NCBI RefSeq assembly: GCF_001653235.2
Contig: NC_035795.1
Location: forward strand, 434,001-498,000
Reading direction: 5' to 3'
Source: Pochonia chlamydosporia 170
Taxonomy: Eukaryota; Ascomycota; Sordariomycetes; Hypocreales; Clavicipitaceae
Length of the DNA: 64,000 nucleotides
Shown: positions 11,566-24,023 of the stretch, one piece after another
How the letters are laid out: the number at the start of each line of letters is the position of its first letter
How positions within the stretch are numbered: the stretch's first letter is position 1
The notes under the pieces: model-generated
The model's database searches: none
What the model was told of the DNA's origin: nothing
The model's input: only the letters and a program-made list of their open reading frames with translations
Program-made: the position numbers and the translations under genes

Positions 11566-14153
11566 ATGGATCTTCGTTCGGTACTCAACACGTCTGATAA
11601 TGGCGAACGTGGCCCGCCAAAGGCGCCCCCTACTCCTCAGCAGCAACATCAAAGTCGGCCAGCGCAAAGTCCTGCCCGATACGGATATCACGATTATAAT
11701 CAACAGCCGCCTCATCCGTCTCCCGGAAAACCCATCACCCAAGATTATCCTCGACACCCTCAGCAGCAGCCACCTCCAAACGCTTATCCCCCTCCGTCAC
11801 CTTATCAGAATCCAGCGGCACAATACCCACCGCGTGTCTCGCAACCTCTTCCTCCCCATCGCGCAGGCTCCTTTCATGATGCGCGGTCTCCTGGAGGCAT
11901 AAACGCGCCAGCACAATCGCCGTACCGACCTACACCGACTCCGACAAATGCACCGGCAGGCTCAGCCGGATACCCATTCCCTCCCACGCCAGTGGCCCAA
12001 GAGATGCCAAGTCCCGGTCAGCGGCACCATTATCCTCCTGGCCACTATGCTCAACAACCACAACCACAAAGCCAGGATACCTTTGCACAGAGGGATGGTG
12101 CACATTCGTCCGGAGGTTATGTGCAACAACATCAAGTCCCACAAACACCCCCAATCAGCACAGCTGCGGGTCCGTCACAGCAGTATTTACACCAACGATC
12201 ACAGTCTACTCACTCAACGCCAACGCCGACCTCTGCGCATAGTCAACAACATTTCGGCCCTCCACATGCTCATGGGAGTCCTGTCCAGGCTTCTCGTCAA
12301 AATTCCGAGTATAGACAACCATCACAGCCTCCTACACCCCTCGGGCCGCCTCAGAGCGGTGGTGCTCGCCCTGCTCCTGGGCCACCCGCGAGTTTTACGC
12401 AGCCCCCGAGCCCATACCAGCAAAGGGTTACGGCAATAGGGAACGGTCCTCAACCTCAGTCACCAGCTCTTACAAACACAGCATTACGTCGCGTGTCTGG
12501 CCCTAGCCACCAAGAATCTCCCGTAACTGAACCTCACCAGCGCTCGAAGTCCCTTCATTCCCGAGAGCATAGTCTGTCAGTCAGCCCTCGAACACGAGTA
12601 GCATCTATCGCCAGCAATTCAGACCGAGTTATGGCGTCTCCAGTCGATATAGAGAGAAAATCGCTTCCTGTAGCCCAAACGGTTGCTATAGAACCAGAGC
12701 GCGCGGTTACACCTGCAAAACGCAAACTAGATGACCGGAATCTCAGCCCCAAGGAACTAGAACACAAAGAAACCAGGCCACCACCAGGTGACCTAAATGG
12801 CACACATAGCAGCACTAAACAACCCTCGTCATCCCCAGCGGCAGCTAAGAAAAGGCGTGCCCATCGAGCGCAGCCTCCTATTTGGGCCCAGAGCGCCTAT
12901 TCACTGGGAAACAAGATGCCAAATCACGGCAATTTTGTCCTTCAAAAACGTGTACACTCTCACATAAACGGAAAAGCTGAAGGCGGGAGTAAGACAGATA
13001 GATCAAGTCGGCATGCCTCGCCCGACGCTCCACGTACATCGCTGTCTACGGCGTCAAAATCGGCTCCGCCGGTCGCGGAACCTGGACCTCAAGACATTCT
13101 AGGACCTTGGGAAGCCAGTATAACCGGTGTCAAGCCATATGAGGAATTGTCGAAAACAGTAGCTGACTTCATCTTCATCCATGTGGTGAATAACCCGGAT
13201 ATCAAGGAGATAACAAGCCGGGGCATTCAATTTGAGATTGAAGCCAAGCTAGGTACACTGATTGACAAGGACACGAACTACCGCGTGGATCGATTGCTAG
13301 ACACGGAATGCGTCCTTCATGACACTGGTCGAGTTGCATTCAAAAGCAGCATGACAGAGGTAAGTGCAACCACAAATCTTCTCGGGTCCCGATATGGGTA
13401 GTCCACAACCAGAGAAACCGGCCGACTAATACGCCACAGGTACACCACAAGGCATTCAATGACTTCTTGAATCACATAGTCATTCAAACTGATCCTCGGG
13501 CACCCAATGGAGCTGGTCGTGTTCAAGTTCACTACAAGCATAGACGTGAGCTTGACCGATATTTTGAATTGCCCCCGGATTTGCAGAGCCGCCTTCCTGG
13601 ATGCGTGAGGTCTAGGCTGGGATCTCGTGTGAGAAACGTCAAGGCCAGAGTAACATATGATCAGAAGACGGGCCAGGTCCTCAACAAAATCATCAAAGCC
13701 AGAGTAGCTGACATTGACATTCACATGCCGACAAGCCCTATGGACTGTCGACTCAGCATCAATCTTGAAATGAATTGGGATGGTCCCTTGGAGGAGTTAG
13801 AGCAGCTAGGGCCAGCTCAGACAGGCGGGACATCGGACAGGCAGAAGGACCGGCTCAGCTATACTCAAGGGCATTATCAAATTGACCTGACGCAAGTCAC
13901 ATTGTCACCATCAGTTCCATCTGTAAGAGATTTGGTTCTATTCACCATGCATTTTCTATCATACTAATATGGCCGGCAGAATACCCAGAAGATTGAAAAA
14001 GAACACGAGCTCGAAATCGAACTGGCTTCCGCGATGGTGCTCGATCAAGGTGCAAAGGCCATGAGCGGAGCGCCTCACCGCTACCAGGAGCTTATTGAAG
14101 GCTTCCTGGACAACGTACGAGTGCTAGCGCGGAAGGCCAGGGATTTTGGTTGA
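11566..14153 (+). CDS. cet1: mRNA-capping enzyme beta subunit, RNA 5'-triphosphatase (Cet1 family)
   Basis: Removes the gamma phosphate from nascent pre-mRNA 5' ends as the first step of cap formation; fungi use this metal-dependent tunnel enzyme. Proposed exons are 11566-13359, 13440-13922 and 13980-14153 (816 aa); frames and splice phases close exactly. Residues 1 to about 490 are a low-complexity Pro/Gln/Ser-rich tail, which is long for the family. The catalytic domain begins near residue 510 (GPWEASITGVKPYEELSK). The first metal-binding motif is FEIEAKLG at about 556-563. RVQVHYKHRRELDRYF and VTYDQKTGQ lie in exon 2. The last metal-binding motif, HELEIELAS, is in exon 3. Introns are 80 and 57 nt with normal GTAAG donors. 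The guanylyltransferase partner is encoded elsewhere. The family assignment is strong; the role of the N-terminal tail is unknown. Confidence 0.92.
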
Positions 14154-15077
14154 TGATAAGAACCACGAGGGAATGTGATGTGGCAAGCACATGTATTCAT
14201 ACTCGGTCAGAATTCCTTGGTCATGCCATTGTGAAAAACGACGACGAATTCATGTCTGTCACTGTGGTTGCCACGAAGGTGGCGGCACATATTCAGTTTA
14301 ATACCCCAGAACAGCATCTTTATATCAGGTGGAAGCGATGCGACATTTTATTGTTATCTTTTTTTATTTTATTTTGCTCCAATGCAGGCTGGAAGAGCGG
14401 CGTGGAACTTGTACTTAGGCTCAAAGAAGGGAATGTTGACTGTTGAAAGTTATGTACGGGATATTGCAAAACAGGATCCGTCCGACAAGGACATGGATGG
14501 TTAAACAGGCTAGGCTGGATATTCGGCGCGGCGTCCAATTTCATTTTATTCCACACTCTCGTCCACACTCTCGGTTTGGCTCTAGGTCAGCCAAATGGCT
14601 AATGGTGAACTGTGTGGTTGGTATATTTTGTACGTGTCTGGGGTAGAAAGTCACGTAGGCGGCTCCCATGATGCTTCGAAAACTTGCGACATGGAGAACC
14701 AAGATATTCTCACGCCGTTTAGCATTCGGGTTGACACAAAGAGCATTCTTATGCTTTCAATGTTCGCTTTTCTAAGTTAAATGCTCACCCAGGGCCAGGG
14801 TCAATTTCCACTCAGGAGAACATCTCGCAGCCAAGCCAAGACCCAAGCCACGCGAATTGAGGGCTGCGTGCATTTTGCGTTCACGCAACCTCGTATGGCT
14901 CACCCACCGAAGCACCAAGATGCACCACATCATGCATATCAATTCACCTCTCTGTCAGTTACCCAGTGTCAAATGACACACATGCACCAGAGATGTATTT
15001 ATAACAGGAGGGTATGCTTAATGGAAATAGAATAATCCCTACTGCAATGCAGCAATTCTACACCGTATATTTTACCA
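14154..15077. other. Intergenic region
   Basis: Holds the 3' region of the triphosphatase gene and the upstream region of the AHSA1 gene. A T-rich stretch occurs at about 14343-14378. A TATA-like sequence (TATATTTTA) lies at about 15066, just upstream of the AHSA1 start. No gene recognised. Confidence 0.6.
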
Positions 15078-15755
15078 ATGAATTTCAACCACGAACGAGA
15101 ATTACTTGCCGTGCACCGGCAACTGTTCAGAGGACAACTAATCTCCTCAAAGTACGCCAATACAGGCAATGATGCCAATGACTTTCGCACCATCTCTCTT
15201 AGTAGAACCATAAGCTCACCGATTGAAGCAGTGTGGGCTGCCTGTACTAAGCCTGATCTCATCACCGAATGGTTTGCGCCTGTGACGGGGACCTTCGAGG
15301 TGGATGGGCAATACCAGGTCAAGGGCAATGCTAGAGGGACCATTGTTGATTGCGAGCCATCCAGTGGATTTACCTTGACATGGGAATTTGGTCAAGAAAT
15401 AAGTCACGTTCGCGTCAGCTTGAAGAGCTCGAACAATCCTTCAACAACAACAAGAACAACAATTCGTCTGGATCATGCATTTGCCATCAACGATCACTGG
15501 AGGCAGTACGGCCCTGGTGCAGGAGGTGTCGGATGGGACATGGCATTTCTAGGTCTCAAATCACATCTTGCTGGAGATTTTGTTCCAAAAGATGAAACCT
15601 GGTGGTCAGTTGATGAAGCCGCAATTTCGTTCCTTAAAGGCAGTAGTGAGGCATGGGGCCGAGCAGCTATCTCTGCTGGTGAGGATGAAGAATGGGCGAA
15701 CAAGGCAAGGGAGCAAACAACAAAGTTTTATGCCCCTTCCGCTGTAGAACCTTAA
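15078..15755 (+). CDS. AHSA1 / SRPBCC-fold protein
   Basis: Single-exon protein of 225 aa beginning at the ATG at 15078. It has the START-like (SRPBCC) fold typical of the C-terminal domain of activators of Hsp90 ATPase and of many stand-alone bacterial proteins: a beta strand with FRTISLSRTISSPIEAVW, then CTKPDLITEWFAPVTG, GTIVDCEPSSGFTLTWEF, and a long C-terminal helix with GGVGWDMAFLGLKSHL. There is no N-terminal Aha1 domain, so it is not a full Aha1 cochaperone. The ligand, partners and pathway cannot be told from sequence. The lack of introns and similarity in style to bacterial stand-alone proteins would fit old transfer, but this is only a suspicion. Neighbours give no functional hint. 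Confidence 0.8.
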   Translation: MNFNHERELLAVHRQLFRGQLISSKYANTGNDANDFRTISLSRTISSPIEAVWAACTKPDLITEWFAPVTGTFEVDGQYQVKGNARGTIVDCEPSSGFTLTWEFGQEISHVRVSLKSSNNPSTTTRTTIRLDHAFAINDHWRQYGPGAGGVGWDMAFLGLKSHLAGDFVPKDETWWSVDEAAISFLKGSSEAWGRAAISAGEDEEWANKAREQTTKFYAPSAVEP

Positions 15756-16443
15756 CTTGCCATTTCACGGGCCACATGTAGACTGGACGTGAAATAGTGA
15801 TTCTCGTTTCCCTGTTCTTCCTGTTTTAGCTCCTAGAAGCTTCGAGTTTTGTTAAGAACATGTCGAAGGATAACGGTGCCATAGAATTGGTGATGTGGTA
15901 ACTGCGGTTCGGCAATCTCTGTCCACTTCCTTGTAGAATCTGAACACTGCTCGAGAGATAATTTTCTTTATCATTTCAAACCTGGGCTGGCATCGTCCAA
16001 ACGCAAGAACGCCTCATTTTAACCCCTCCTACGTCATCATTTTAAGAGTAAAGGAGAAACCCTGCCACGTTGTATTGCTGGGTGTTGTGCTACTTGATCC
16101 GGACTCGAACCACCGACACTGACCCTCGACTGCCAGCCACGAGTTAAACCCAATAAATTTGGAATTGCGAGCAATGGCAACCGGATTCCGCTTCGTTTTC
16201 TGGTCGTCATTAAAGTCTCCTCCCCACCGTAAGGCTTCATTGATTCGCAGCTTATGGCACAATCAGGCTGTCGACTTGAACCCGCTCGAAGAAGCTGATA
16301 TGGCCAAAGCCAACCCAATATTGAGCCAGGCGATTTGGTCCAATGAGCAAGAGCTGACTTTCAATATATTTATCTACGTACGGCGTGTGGGCCGCGGTAT
16401 GGTCAGTGATTCGTTCAGATTCGTAGCAGCTGCTGTCAAACGT
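15756..16443. other. Convergent intergenic region
   Basis: Lies between the AHSA1 and F-box gene ends. The minus strand at about 16085-16165 contains a tRNA B-box-like sequence (GGTTCGAGTCC), but no cloverleaf can be completed. No gene recognised. Confidence 0.5.
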
Positions 16444-18669
16444 CTAGTAGCATGGTCCTTGATGAGTCGGCTTACCTCGAACGAAGCCAGTTGCGGCAAC
16501 ATGTCCTTTGCTCTTCACCACTCTGGTTCCGGCGAAAGGGGGGTCTGTGGCTATCCCTACGTAGCCTCCGGGGCCGAGATCATCAGCAACAAAAGTGTAC
16601 TCGCCGCGCGGCACATTAGGATCCCCGGTCAGCTTTATTGCTTCTAAGCGGCCACGGTACATGTGGGCTTCCCGTCTCCTTTTTTCCCAAGCCCCGTCCG
16701 CCTCTTCGGCTTCTCGCACCAATCCAAGCTCAACATCAGTGATGGGAGGATCATCTGGCTGATTGATGAGCAGGAATTCACAACCATGACCACTATAATC
16801 CCCAACCCATATACCCCTCCAAGGTTTCGTGACTGTCGGCGTGTACAGGACCGGGTCAAGTGTTGAGTATGTGATGATTTCCTCTCCAATATGAATACCC
16901 GCAGCACCGGCAACTGGTATGACGTTTTCTTGGCCGTTTAGTCCATTGAGAACCTGCACCATGCCTGCAAAGCCGCCTGCTTGTCCCCCAATGAGGCTCG
17001 GCGGCGACGGCGTCCCTGGCATTTGCATCCACTGCCGAATACGGAAGGTCTGGTCAGAGACCTCCCCTCTAGACCTAGGCCGATCATCCGGCGACAGGTC
17101 AATCACAGCTTGACCGGATCTTGCGCCAGACACGTGGTGGCGAGCTGGGATAGTTGGCGGTGGCCAGACATTGTCGTAAGGGTAGTCAGCGGCGAGCTTC
17201 TCATCCGCTACTTCAGGCTCCAACGGCCGTGTGAGCAAGAAGTTGCTGAACATTGGATCTGAACGGTTTCCGCGTGTCATTGGTCTCTCGGCAGCGAAGC
17301 GGTTAGCGCCGGGTCTGGTAGCAAAATCTCCGACCTCCTGCCTGTCTTGGACATCGAACTGCAGGACGGGTTTGTCGAGGTGCAGCTTCACCTGCGGCTC
17401 AAATCCATGAATAATAACCTGATTGTCTGCTGGCCAGTGTTCGAATGTGTTCCTGTTGCTCACTGCTAGCAATTGGTACCCTTCAATACACCCTCTCCTA
17501 GGGTCAAAGCGCACGATAATCAGCTTGCCCGTTAGATCCCTGTCACAGAACCATATCTTGTACTTGGGCAGGAACCAGATTGGGTCATGCGCAGCGTAAA
17601 GCTCCCGAAAGCTATTACAGGGCCCGGGGTTGGTCAGTGTCAGACCTGGTACATTTCGCTGAATGCAATGCATCCAATGGAAGTCTGACACGGCTTGCTT
17701 GTGAAGCTGCCGGCAAGTGGCCGCGACAGAGAGCAGATCTGTGGCAGAGAGGTGCGACAGGACGCAGTCGATTAATTCAGGAGGCAGCATGAAAAGGAGG
17801 GGTGTGTTTGCACTCCAATTGGAATTATGTCTTGAACTTAGGGATCCAGCGACTACGTCCTTTGATATCGAGTGCTTGCCTGCGATGCGATTACCAGTTA
17901 GCGTAAGACTGCCATCAACAAGTGCTTGCAAAATCATTATGATATCATGTCCCATATCAAGATAGGTAGGTTGCATCTTCCAAGCCCAAGACTCAGACTA
18001 CACAAGATTAATCATACTAAAGCAGGCCTTTAGGAACGATGACTTTGCCTTGGATAGGACAGCCAAGGGTAAGGAGTATGGAAGGGCCCCCATGGCCATA
18101 ATTTCACCAAAGCGCGATAACATTTCCTGCCATAGCCTCTCCACGAATCTGGCAATACAGAGGCATGAAAATGAATGGAAATAGGAACAAATGAACCCCC
18201 CCGAATATGTCAGGAAGGAGAAACGCGACTGGATACTGGACATACCTTGCAGAGCACTATGATGATTTTGGTTGCATCTGGAGGGACCATCACTCGAAGG
18301 CATTTTATCAGAAATGCGTTGCCTGTATCGATTTACCTCCTTCGGTACACTTTTGAGAAGTCCTAGGTTGGTTTCGTTTTCTGCGTTGATGCGGCCGTAA
18401 TTTGAAGATGACGTGGTAACTGAAGTTGGCACAATGGGCAGCAAGTCGTGGATGTGACTTTCGGATGACCGTAGTTGGCTTTGCGAAGAGGCTGAAGTAG
18501 GCGCTGGTGAAGGAGCTTGACGCTTTGGAGCTGGCTGGAGAGAAGATGCGGAGGGTACAGGTGATGACGATGCTGGGGATGATGAATTAGAGGCCAGATT
18601 TGTCTCTAGATGAGAATCATCAGCTGGCTCCGCAGGACGTTTTCCTCTTGACGCTGCGAAGCCAGCCAT
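16444..18669 (-). CDS. F-box protein with FBXO31-like C-terminal domain
   Basis: Likely substrate receptor of an SCF ubiquitin ligase. I join two open frames: exon 1 is 18669-18246 and exon 2 is 17879-16444, separated by a 366-nt intron with donor GTATGT and branch/acceptor GCTAAC...GCAG; phases close (619 aa). Residues 1-140 are Ser/Pro-rich with a basic patch (GKRPAEPADD) and may be nuclear. The F-box lies at about 172-204 (LPPELIDCVLSHLSATDLL). Downstream, IWFLPKYKIWFCDRDLTGKL and, near residue 500, WRGIWVGDYSGHGCEFLL resemble the degron-binding region of the FBXO31 family. The intron is long for this window and stays open for about 80 codons from exon 1, so an intron-retaining product or two separate genes is possible. 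The F-box call is firm; the substrate is unknown. Confidence 0.78.
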
Positions 18670-21600
18670 TGTGCAGATATATCACTGCAGGTTGACAAAG
18701 AGTCACGGTGAACAAAAGCCAAAGGGATCGACCAGGTGCGTAATTATACATTCAGTGTCACAATGTGGCACCGAGCTTGAAGGCGCGCTGACGAACGTGT
18801 GCTCAGGGAAGAGATGATCCGGACTGAGGTACTAGACGGGGCGCAGTGGGTTTGCGGCCGAGTAACTGTGGATGCCTGGCTCGCTGGTTGAGATGCACGA
18901 CGCTAATAGGTGAGGATGTATGCTGTTGCAGTAACACATGCAACTGACTGTCTGGTTTGTGTCCAACGATTATTGTCTGCAATTTGGCGTCCGTGGCGCG
19001 GCTGCTTGAGGTTGCACGCAAGTGCCTGCAAAACTTTTTTTTTTTTTGTCCTTTGAATCCTGCTGGTCCGCCAAGAACAAGCAGGGGGGAGTGTGGTGTA
19101 TGAATCGAGGACGGCACGGCGGGACCTTTGTGGTGGTTAATGGGAAGCGGTAGGTAGGAGTGACAATATGATGGCTGGATGTTGATTGTTCAAGTTTGGC
19201 CCGTGTTGGCTTGGTTGGGCGATTGTTGCAGTCAAGCCGGCTGCCTGTCCCAGAGAGAACAGAGAACCCGGAACGACAAAAGGCCCAGAGATCCGCTTCA
19301 GTGCCTGGTGCAGATGGATCTGAGGGACCAAATGGATGCGGTCAGCGTGCCAGCTTCTCAACGAGGAAAGCTAGGCCCTGATGCTGACCAGGCTGGTGAG
19401 CTTGTATCAAAAGGTTCCCAAGTTAAACACAAGGTCTGCAATAAGTATGGTCCTCTTTCGGACTTGACGGCTTTCGTCTCGGCCGTCTGTGACAGGCTGT
19501 GTGGAGTGTAACGAATCGGACCGTAGGCGTCAGACGTATGGTCTTGTTGCTCTATTTTTGTGTGTGGTGATTCCAGTCAAACGGTGGTGAGGTCAGGTTT
19601 GGTTTTTGGATGCATGGGCAAAATGGAAATATGGTGCCAGAATGAGGACGACCGGGCGTTTGATGTGAGGTCAACGTCGAGGTGTCCGGTTTGGTCGAAT
19701 GGTAAAGAGGCAGGAGCAACCAGATCAGAAAGGGACATGGAGGGCATGCACGCAATGAAATGGAAGCATGCAAGTCATCGACGACATGGAGCAGAGAGGA
19801 CTGAGGGCTTGGGTCCCTCCTGAGCCACCACACTATTTCCACCAGAGCAGAGCAGAGCAGACCAGTCCGGACTTGACCTGACCTGACTTCAATCATCTAG
19901 TCACCTCAGTGCCACCAATAATCAATGTTCCGCATCGCATGCCCAGCTGTGAAGCCAGCGGACACCCGAGGAGCAGACTCAGGTGGTACTGGCAGCTACA
20001 CCAGACCAGATCACACCAGGCCACACCAGACACAGGGACCAGACAGCATTCCACGACTCGAGTTCGCCAGGCCGTCTTTAACTGTGGATCAGAACTTTTG
20101 CTGGCCAAGGCTGGACATGGAGCTCCCTCTGAGCAAATGCGCCATGCCTACGGAGTACTCCGTGGGGTCAGTTAATATGCTCAAAGGGAGGGGAAATGAA
20201 CCTTCGCAGAGCTGAGTAAGAGCCAGCGTCATGTATGTACGCTTGTCCTTCCTCTTCTTGTTTTAAATTATCTTCTTCCATAAGACCTTCTGACTACTCA
20301 TGTTGCTCGAGAGGCTCCAGTAGTGTGATTGCAGAGCCTAAAACAACGTCCGAATCATCCAGCGCGTCGAGAATCCCAATAAATCCGTTTGTCCGTCTCT
20401 GCAGAATCAACCCCAGGGTCAAAGGTTGACCCCCAAGATGAGCCGCCACATATGGAGGACATGGGCAACAGTTGACATATTGACGCTATAATTAGCTCTT
20501 AGCCTCACTGGTGCCTGCTAGCTCTGGTCAATGCAAGGTTCTGCCTCACCACAAGACATTTTCGGACTTCCCATTGAGTGGGGACCAGTTCCCCAAGGAC
20601 CTTGAGTCCTTGACCAAAAAGCCCCAGACTGGCTATCAACCTGGCCTCCATTGCTGCAAATCATGGGATACTCTTTGTCTGAATCCGCCATCTAGTTTGC
20701 CAACAGAGGGGCTCTGTCCTGTTACCTTTTCTTGTTGTTCTCTAAGTGCTAACGTAAACTTAACTAGCAGGGACCGGATAGTTACCAATTGATAAGTGCG
20801 AGTTGGTTCAATCGCTCGCAATTTCAACACCATCACCGACCAATATCATAACTTCCTCGTTTGCACCCATTTGCGGCGTTGGTTGGTTGCATTTCAATTG
20901 GCTAGGTAATCTATTTGAGTACACGTATAATTCGGCTCGTCCAGCCTACATTATGTTAGATTGCCAAGGTGGCAAGATCAACACGGACGGCGTCTTGAAT
21001 CGTCATATGGCAGGAACATCATTCGCAAGACGCCATTGTGTCCTTGTCTTGGTATATTGGTTCCTTTCCCAGCTCAACAAGGCGTTCCTTTGAGCGCGCG
21101 ACCGTCGTTGTGGTTGGTTAATTATGCTGCCTGTTCATTTCCAACCCTCGATGCGCTATTTCCGCTTTTAGTCATTGCAGTGAGAATGATGAGACAGCTC
21201 TTCACGATTGGCATGACAGGAGTCCCACCACCCCTTTCTTTGTTGTCCCAGAGGATTGACCAGGAGTCCATCTTCCTCCAGGTTGGCAAAGTTATGTGCA
21301 ACACCAGTGTGACTTGCTGTTAGCCTACGAATGAATACTTGTCACAACATTAACTATTGAGTTCCATTGCGCAGGCTCATTTCAGCCAGGAATAAAGACG
21401 CTTACTGGGTGGTATGTGGTTGATGATGACACAGGGTGTTTTTGCTTCAACCCTTGCATATGGAGTATATATCTATTTGGAATTTTGGGCACTTGGAGCA
21501 GTAGACGGTAAGAATGCTTATTTTGGTTTTCACTTGAACCATCAAATTCCACATTGCTCATGATATTTGGTGGCAAACCGCCATTCGTGGCCGCAGTCAA

Positions 21601-24023
21601 GCTCATAAGGCCACAGTAGTAAAGCTCCTCAGAGAAGTTCGGCTAAATTGCTGGAAGATTGCCAGAGACTTTTTGTTTCTGGCCTTTAACCATTTCGGTG
21701 CAGCGGTCTTGTTCGGATGACGGATGACGGAAGATGGACAAACATCCGGAGACTGGGATTCTACCATACTGGATCAAGGAAACTCAACGGGCCTGCGAAA
21801 GCTATTGCCACTATGTCGGCTTTGGGGGTAAACTGACTCGAAGCTTTGACACAGTGGCTTGAGATTACTCGGCAATTATTCCTTCAGCTAGTTGCGTTGC
21901 TTGCAGGATCAGACTCGGCCAGTTCTGCAGATCTACATCGTCAATGCATGGCCGAATCAACTTGACAGCCTTCATCACCTATGCTCAACTCGGACCACTC
22001 AACCGTTCCACCTCCTGCCTCATTCTTTCTACTTCGCAATTTGCCCTGTTCTCGTATTACGCCAATACCAGACAGTGGTCCGGCCCGTGTGACCGTTATT
22101 ATTGCATAGTTTGGGCAAGTGGCCAATTATTCAACCAGATCACGCCGGCCGGCAGCCTGCCGCCTTTGGTAAACGTGGAAATAGACGCAGTGAATTGGGT
22201 TTAGCCCTTGTTCGACGAGACGCGACGAGATGCGTCGCGGCCGAGCGTTTCAATGACTGGAGACTTGGAAACTGCGCATGGTAGTAGACGTGTCCAATTA
22301 ACCGAGTTTCCGATTATTTCTGTGAAAACTGATTTGTTGGACCAGAGGGCTCACTGATCTAATAAATTGCAGAACATTGATGCAGAACAATTGACGGCAT
22401 TACAACTGCGCCGGGTGCTTCCAAGGGCACAAGACTAGACTCTTAGCTAGTGATGACGAAGGCTAATATGCATTCTGCAAAAGCTACAGCGTCATTTCAT
22501 CAGTCCCTGGTGATAGAATTGTGATTATTATCATTACCCAATGCTGCAGCATCGCTTGCTTACCTATGTGGAAGGAGAAGAGGAAAACCTACAGGAAGCT
22601 AAAAGCCTGATATTATCCGCAAGCCTAGGTAATGGCCAGGGGTATGTACTTGAGTATGTAGCCAAGCTTCTAAGGAGACAACATTGAATGAATCCACCAG
22701 ACACAATGCTCACTTCACTATGGCAAGACTCCAGCCGGTCATGAGCATCTGGTTTCTCGAACAGCGTTAGGAGGTCATGCCGCCTTACACATATTACCTC
22801 CGCCTCCACTCAGACTAATGCGATGCCGGACAAGGATGGAGCCGGTTGCGACCAGCCGGTTTCCAGGTACCAGCCGGTGTCATGCACAATTTAGGTAACT
22901 GCATGTTGAGAAATGATGTTGTATTGCAACGGTCTAAGTACCTAGGTATTTGATACAAACTGCCAAGGCCAATTGCTGCGACTTGGAAATCAAAAAGTCC
23001 TTGACCGGTGCAAATACCACAAATGGTAAGTGACTGCGGGGTCCTGGGTCATTGACATTGACATTGACATATTCAATCATGGAACAAACTTGACAACATT
23101 GAGGGTGGTTGGTAGTCAGTTGAATGTTACGATTTTTCTCTGTTTTCCGTGTTCCTTTGACAGCTTGAGGTTGCTTCGATTTCCTTGACTTTTCCGACAT
23201 TGAAGGTTCGTTGTTTCGCTCTCTGTTCCCCTACCAGTCTATGTCCCTTTTTGGCCAAATATTTTCTGTTCTCTTTCTTCCCTTTCTTCCGTCCTCCCCT
23301 CCTTCCCTTCCTTTTGTTTTCTTGCTCTTTTTCTTCCGGTTCTCGTTTTGCAAATTTTTTTTTTTTTTGGGGGGGGGGTTTTAAAGGACAGACAGAAAAA
23401 TGTTCCGGCTTCTGATGCAACCACAGTGCGTCTACATGCAGCCACGACGTTCCGTGCTGGCGGTCGGCCTTCCTAAACAAGTTGAGTCTGGTCTTGCTCC
23501 TCTCTCCTGCACCAGACAAAACGTTGACTGCACTGCCGCTCTCCACTCCGAGGTGAGGGCCCTTTGTCAAATCTCGCTGCCAGATCAGTTTGATGGCTCC
23601 AGCATTTTTGGCACTGTGGCTCTCCCATTGACATGGACTCCCTGTTTCCGCCCCAGACCCCCCTGACCTGTCTCCTGGTGCATGTCTGGTGTCCTTTGTT
23701 GACGCGGGACACAAACCAGACGTCAAGTACATTGTCATCTGTGGCCCATACAACAAAGTTTCATCGTCGCCGGATCTCCATCCCGGCACTGCGACCACGC
23801 CACTCGATCTTTGCCTTGTGTGGCCCTCAGCTGCCATCTCTCCACCCTCGTCTTGTCTCAGTGACACCAGACGATATCCCCTGGGCTTTGTGAGAGCTTT
23901 GATGGGCTTGTCCCTGTCTAAAACAAGTTTCGGTCTTTCCAAGGAGCAGAGACACCAGAGCAGGCATTACACAACATTGAAGTTCGATCTCCGCCTCTTG
24001 CGGATGGCACGGCTGGACAAACC
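18670..24023. other. Gene-poor 5.3 kb region
   Basis: No gene could be supported on either strand. Many short frames exist but none has recognisable motifs or splices into one. Features seen: CAGAC/GTCTG and CCAGA-rich runs at 19850-19890 and 19995-20045, a GACATT repeat near 23053-23076, a pyrimidine-rich tract at about 23260-23350 and a T14-G10 homopolymer junction at 23355-23378. The right end probably holds the promoter of the cupin gene. The 271-codon minus-strand frame at 23127-23942 runs through these simple tracts and looks spurious. Confidence 0.6.
23355..23378. repeat. T14-G10 homopolymer junction
   Basis: Fourteen T residues directly followed by ten G residues, downstream of a polypyrimidine tract. 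Runs like this are error-prone in sequencing, so the lengths are uncertain. Confidence 0.85.

Noticed and set aside
16085..16165. tRNA-like B-box on the minus strand
   Set aside because: GGTTCGAGTCC is present, but the T-stem pairs poorly and no matching acceptor stem or properly spaced A-box was found.
17880..17976. ATG at 17976 as the true start of the F-box protein
   Set aside because: The stretch holds a branch site and acceptor just before the conserved part, and joining to the 18669 exon closes the frame; kept only as an alternative.
21382..21606. 74-codon minus-strand frame with a plausible N-terminus
   Set aside because: The opening looks gene-like, but no downstream exon could be found in the next kilobase.
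23127..23942. 271-codon minus-strand open frame
   Set aside because: It runs through homopolymer and pyrimidine tracts, has a biased composition and no recognisable domain; it overlaps the presumed cupin promoter.
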